Of a stretch of 64,000 bases of DNA, positions 61,549 to 64,000 are shown one piece after another. Location of the stretch: NCBI GenBank assembly GCA_965601825.1, contig OZ271839.1, forward strand, positions 1,922,001 to 1,986,000, written 5' to 3'. Position 1 is the first letter of the stretch. Every line of letters starts with the position of its first letter. Under the pieces are notes generated by a model. The model had not been told where the DNA came from. It did not search any database and saw only the letters and a program-made list of their open reading frames with translations. A program made the translations under genes and the position numbers. This DNA comes from HXMU1420-13 sp965601825 (lineage in GTDB: Bacteria; Bacteroidota; Rhodothermia; Balneolales; Balneolaceae).

Positions 61549-62733
61549 TTATCTACCAATTGTTTTAATCATTTTTTGACCAAACCGTTCACGATCAATG
61601 GTTGGCCGACTAATAGCTTCATTCAATATATCTAAAACTCTTAGAGCACAGCCCCAACTAAGAGTAACTCCGGATCCACCATGACCAAGGTTGTTAATTA
61701 TTAACTTATCCCCGATATCAACATGATCGATTCGTAATTTTTCTTCCCCATTTCCCATGAATCTATATCCCACTTTTGGTGTCGCTGATTTAAGATCAAA
61801 TTCTTTGGGGCCAAAAGTGCATTCAATTATTTCTTTATTTAATCTCAATACTTGTTCCGGAATTGATACTCCATCGATATCAAGAATCGGCTCAATGACT
61901 TGCTCACCAATCCATTGCCCTTTTTTGTTGATGGTACCTTTTTGCCTGCTACCACCTAATATCCAGCGATCATGTCTTTGATAGAAGTACACATCCTGTT
62001 CTATTCCATTTTCAGTTGAGTAAACAGTTGAACCAGGGGTGAAGTTGTAAGAGACAACTTGGTTCTCTGAATTTAAAAGTTTAGGCATATACGGGATATG
62101 AAGTAAATGTCCCCTATAAATCTGTGGTTGGAAATCTTCACCAATAAGAGTAGCTCCATAAATTTCTGCACAATTGATAATGATTTCAGATTCTAAACTT
62201 TGAATATTTTCATAGCTCACCTCTTTCAGAATTATTTTGCCGTCCAGTCTTTTGAACTCATCTATTAGTGCTGGATAATAGGTTCCCCAATCCGCAAATA
62301 AACAATCAAAACTCCAACCATATTCAGTTGACAAAGAAGGGTGATTTAATTTGCAGGAATCTATTTTGGGTTCGAATTCCAATAGACTAGGGTAGCAGGT
62401 TGTATATGACGGTAAAATTTGAGGAGATGAAAATAGTTCGTAATGCCTATGTTTTTCAATTCCGGTATAATTGAGATAGAGTAGGTGTTCAAAGATTTCT
62501 GAGCTCTCATTGAATAAGTTGATTACATCATTGTGTTTAACGGAATGAGGAATTATTGAAGCAGCCGGATAGAGACTTGAGAAGTCAGATGTGGGGGCGC
62601 TGGACAATGGGAGTCTATTAGTCAAGATTTTAACTGAAAACCCAGCAAGCTGGCATGCAATTGCAGTAGTTAAACCCGATACTCCTGCACCAATTACTAT
62701 TAAGGAATCAGAATTTTTCTGTGTCAAACCCAA
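61549..62733 (-). CDS. D-amino-acid-oxidase-type FAD oxidoreductase
   Basis: A 394-residue flavoprotein of the DAAO superfamily. FAD binds at IGAGVSGLTTA (14-24). NCAEIYGA (cofactor strand), IYRGHLLHIPYMP, YFYQRHDRWILGGSRQ and the closing NLGHGGSGVTLSWGCAL are the order seen in D-amino-acid and D-aspartate oxidases, including the RMG-like VGYRFMGNG segment with its substrate-binding arginine. It would oxidise D-amino acids to 2-oxo acids with H2O2. There is no signal peptide. Divergent from the lipoprotein gene, with no partner in its own direction. Confidence 0.85.
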   Translation of the reverse strand: MGLTQKNSDSLIVIGAGVSGLTTAIACQLAGFSVKILTNRLPLSSAPTSDFSSLYPAASIIPHSVKHNDVINLFNESSEIFEHLLYLNYTGIEKHRHYELFSSPQILPSYTTCYPSLLEFEPKIDSCKLNHPSLSTEYGWSFDCLFADWGTYYPALIDEFKRLDGKIILKEVSYENIQSLESEIIINCAEIYGATLIGEDFQPQIYRGHLLHIPYMPKLLNSENQVVSYNFTPGSTVYSTENGIEQDVYFYQRHDRWILGGSRQKGTINKKGQWIGEQVIEPILDIDGVSIPEQVLRLNKEIIECTFGPKEFDLKSATPKVGYRFMGNGEEKLRIDHVDIGDKLIINNLGHGGSGVTLSWGCALRVLDILNEAISRPTIDRERFGQKMIKTIGR

Positions 62734-62819
62734 GACATTAAGTTTATTTGAGAATTAAGATAATCCTTACACAAAACCAATCATATTTGTATCTTAGTAA
62801 AACCCCTCGCTGAAATACG

Positions 62820-63680
62820 TTGACAAAAAAGTTAATCATCTACATTACGCTGGCGTTTATACTCGTGGAATGCGATGTGGCTGAGGTATCTGTAATTCCA
62901 GATTATCCAATAACGATCCCACCAATTGGATTACTTGAACTCGATGATTTAAATACTGTTTATCAGCAAAAAAATCAGAATAAACTTTGCTCTACATTAA
63001 ATGAGTTTGGGTACACAGGCTTTAGTAGAGTATTATTTCCAAATGATGTTAACCCTTGTTCAAGCAGAATACCTGAGGCTGTAGAATTGTCTAGCCCGGA
63101 TGTACATTTAGAAAAAGCAATTTCTGCCATATTATTTAACAAGGATTTTACCAACGTTTCCAATGCTAATAACTTGGTACTTGAGGAAGCATTACCATTA
63201 TATGGCTGCACAATTTGTGAAGGTCCTGAAACTAATAGTGTACCCATTGAGTGGAAATTCACTTTTTCACCTCAGGTATTCAACGGAATGGAAGTGAATG
63301 GTTCTGAAATAACAGTATTTGTGGATGTTGATGGAGTAAATAGGATTTGGGGCAATTGGTATGAAACCTTTTATGCGCCAACTTTATTAGATGTTGGATT
63401 TGTTGAAGCTGAAAATTCTCTCATTGGTTTGGAAATTGATTTAAATGAAATTGCAAATGTAGATTCAGTTTTTACAATAACATCCGAGGATATTGGAAGG
63501 GCGAAAAATTTTGAAATTATCCCGTTTCTTAATGAATTTAGTGAACTTGAGTTGAGAAAAAGTTGGATTGTGCCGATAACCTTTAAAGATGACCAGATTG
63601 AAAGCCTATTTGCGAACGTAGATGCAGTAGATTCACGGTTACTTAGGATTACCGCAATCCGTCAAGAGACTAATAATTAA
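62820..63680 (+). CDS. Unknown secreted, lipoprotein-like protein
   Basis: A 286-residue protein starting with TTG. The N-terminus (KKLIIYITLAFILVEC) is a signal with cysteine at residue 18, near a lipobox. The mature part has a PDYPITIPPIG segment, four more cysteines (57, 80 and a CTIC near 131-134) that could form disulfides, and a beta-rich C-terminal half with VFVDVDGVNRIWGNW. I recognise no family. It stands alone between the oxidase and the response regulator. Confidence 0.5.
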   Translation: MTKKLIIYITLAFILVECDVAEVSVIPDYPITIPPIGLLELDDLNTVYQQKNQNKLCSTLNEFGYTGFSRVLFPNDVNPCSSRIPEAVELSSPDVHLEKAISAILFNKDFTNVSNANNLVLEEALPLYGCTICEGPETNSVPIEWKFTFSPQVFNGMEVNGSEITVFVDVDGVNRIWGNWYETFYAPTLLDVGFVEAENSLIGLEIDLNEIANVDSVFTITSEDIGRAKNFEIIPFLNEFSELELRKSWIVPITFKDDQIESLFANVDAVDSRLLRITAIRQETNN

Positions 63681-63798
63681 TGATCTAAATTAGATAAAAA
63701 ATCTTTACGTAAAGGTGGAAAAAACAGTTTAGTAACATTAGCTTATTGAACGACTCCTTAATGCGGCAATGAAATAATAATTCATAGATAATACTGTT

Positions 63799-64000
63799 TT
63801 GACTGAGTTAGAAGACAAAAAAAGAGTACTAATAGTTGAAGACGATATGATCATTTCTCTTGTAATAGAGAATATGGTTAAGGAACTGGGGCATGAAGTT
63901 GTTGGAAAAGCCACCTCTGGAGATGAAGCTATACGATTGGCGTCGGATGAATCACCTGATTTGGTTCTTATGGACATTAGGTTAAAAGGAGAAATGGATG
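63799..64000 (+). CDS. Response-regulator receiver domain, N-terminal part (cut by window end)
   Basis: The first ~67 codons of a response regulator; it continues past the window. It starts with TTG at 63799, since an in-frame stop lies at 63778. The receiver signature is complete to the phosphorylation site: RVLIVEDDMIIS with acid pair D15/D16, and D59 in LVLMDIRLKG. KELGHEVVGKATSGDEAI resembles the receivers of Bacteroidota hybrid or PAS-kinase-associated regulators. The output domain and partner kinase are unknown. Confidence 0.88.
   Translation, partial: MTELEDKKRVLIVEDDMIISLVIENMVKELGHEVVGKATSGDEAIRLASDESPDLVLMDIRLKGEMD

Noticed and set aside
1..64000. Mobile element, prophage, toxin-antitoxin or defence gene
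   Set aside because: No transposase, integrase, phage structural protein, toxin-antitoxin pair or restriction/Cas motif was seen in any long frame; the MutS-like and Smr genes were considered and kept as housekeeping or unknown.
1..64000. tRNA or rRNA genes
   Set aside because: No cloverleaf with GTTC and CCA-end-like pattern or rRNA core was noticed in the intergenic stretches; a dedicated tRNA search was not possible here.

Overview
The window looks like chromosomal DNA of a member of the Balneolaeota / Bacteroidota-Rhodothermota group, probably a marine or halophilic Balneolales-type heterotroph. The evidence is an AT-rich genome, a giant SprA translocon of the type IX secretion system together with a cargo protein carrying the YPNPFNP-type C-terminal sorting domain, menaquinone genes, families typical of the group (DUF4290, DUF3467, DUF5916, GIN/DUF4097-like proteins), and a mannosylglycerate (compatible solute) gene pair as known from Rhodothermus. 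No prophage, insertion sequence, CRISPR array, tRNA or rRNA was seen. The taxonomic call is inference.

Layout. 1-3.4 kb: menF-menD-menH (menaquinone), leftward. 3.5-5.2 kb: a DUF4290 protein, then a cystathionine beta-synthase-like enzyme with a DUF3467 protein. 5.2-7.7 kb: lptF-lptG. 7.9-15.2 kb: sprA, whose signal peptide lies upstream of any normal start codon. 15.2-19.6 kb: lnt, rsmI, and mpgS-mpgP for mannosylglycerate. 19.8-23.1 kb: a VOC protein, sbtA-sbtB (bicarbonate uptake and its PII-like regulator), a tandemly duplicated pair of 29/30-residue membrane microproteins, and a GIN-domain protein. 23.4-32.3 kb: housekeeping genes (DEAD-box helicase, ATP-grasp enzyme, YHS protein, hisI, yidD, cysS, folE, a Dabb protein) and an Smr gene directly followed by a membrane-anchored MutS-like ATPase. 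32.4-34.2 kb: a GH16 glucanase and an esterase-D-type lipoprotein.

34.3-39.2 kb holds the most unusual block: two tiny membrane proteins, a haem-type ferric-reductase/Rieske membrane protein, a membrane-anchored protein with a conserved-looking Cys/His cluster, a DUF5996-like protein and a Rieske domain fused to a thiamine-diphosphate enzyme, nearly all with overlapping or abutting reading frames. It reads as one undescribed redox operon. 39.8-48.5 kb: an ECF sigma factor, an anti-sigma-like protein with HEAT repeats, two DUF4097-type surface proteins and two large DUF5916 paralogues.

48.6-57.8 kb: a BI-1 family protein, a hydrolase, the T9SS cargo, two secreted metallophosphoesterases, a theta-type (LCIB) carbonic anhydrase and a DUF418 membrane protein. 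57.8-61.5 kb: a Fur/Zur-type regulator divergent from merC, a second folE, a flavoprotein and an ACR3-like permease, with a perfect palindrome in the divergent promoter; this looks like a metal-responsive (probably zinc) regulon. 61.5-64 kb: a D-amino-acid-oxidase-type flavoprotein, an unknown lipoprotein and the start of a response regulator cut by the window end. SbtA/SbtB and the theta-carbonic anhydrase together suggest active inorganic-carbon handling in a presumed heterotroph.
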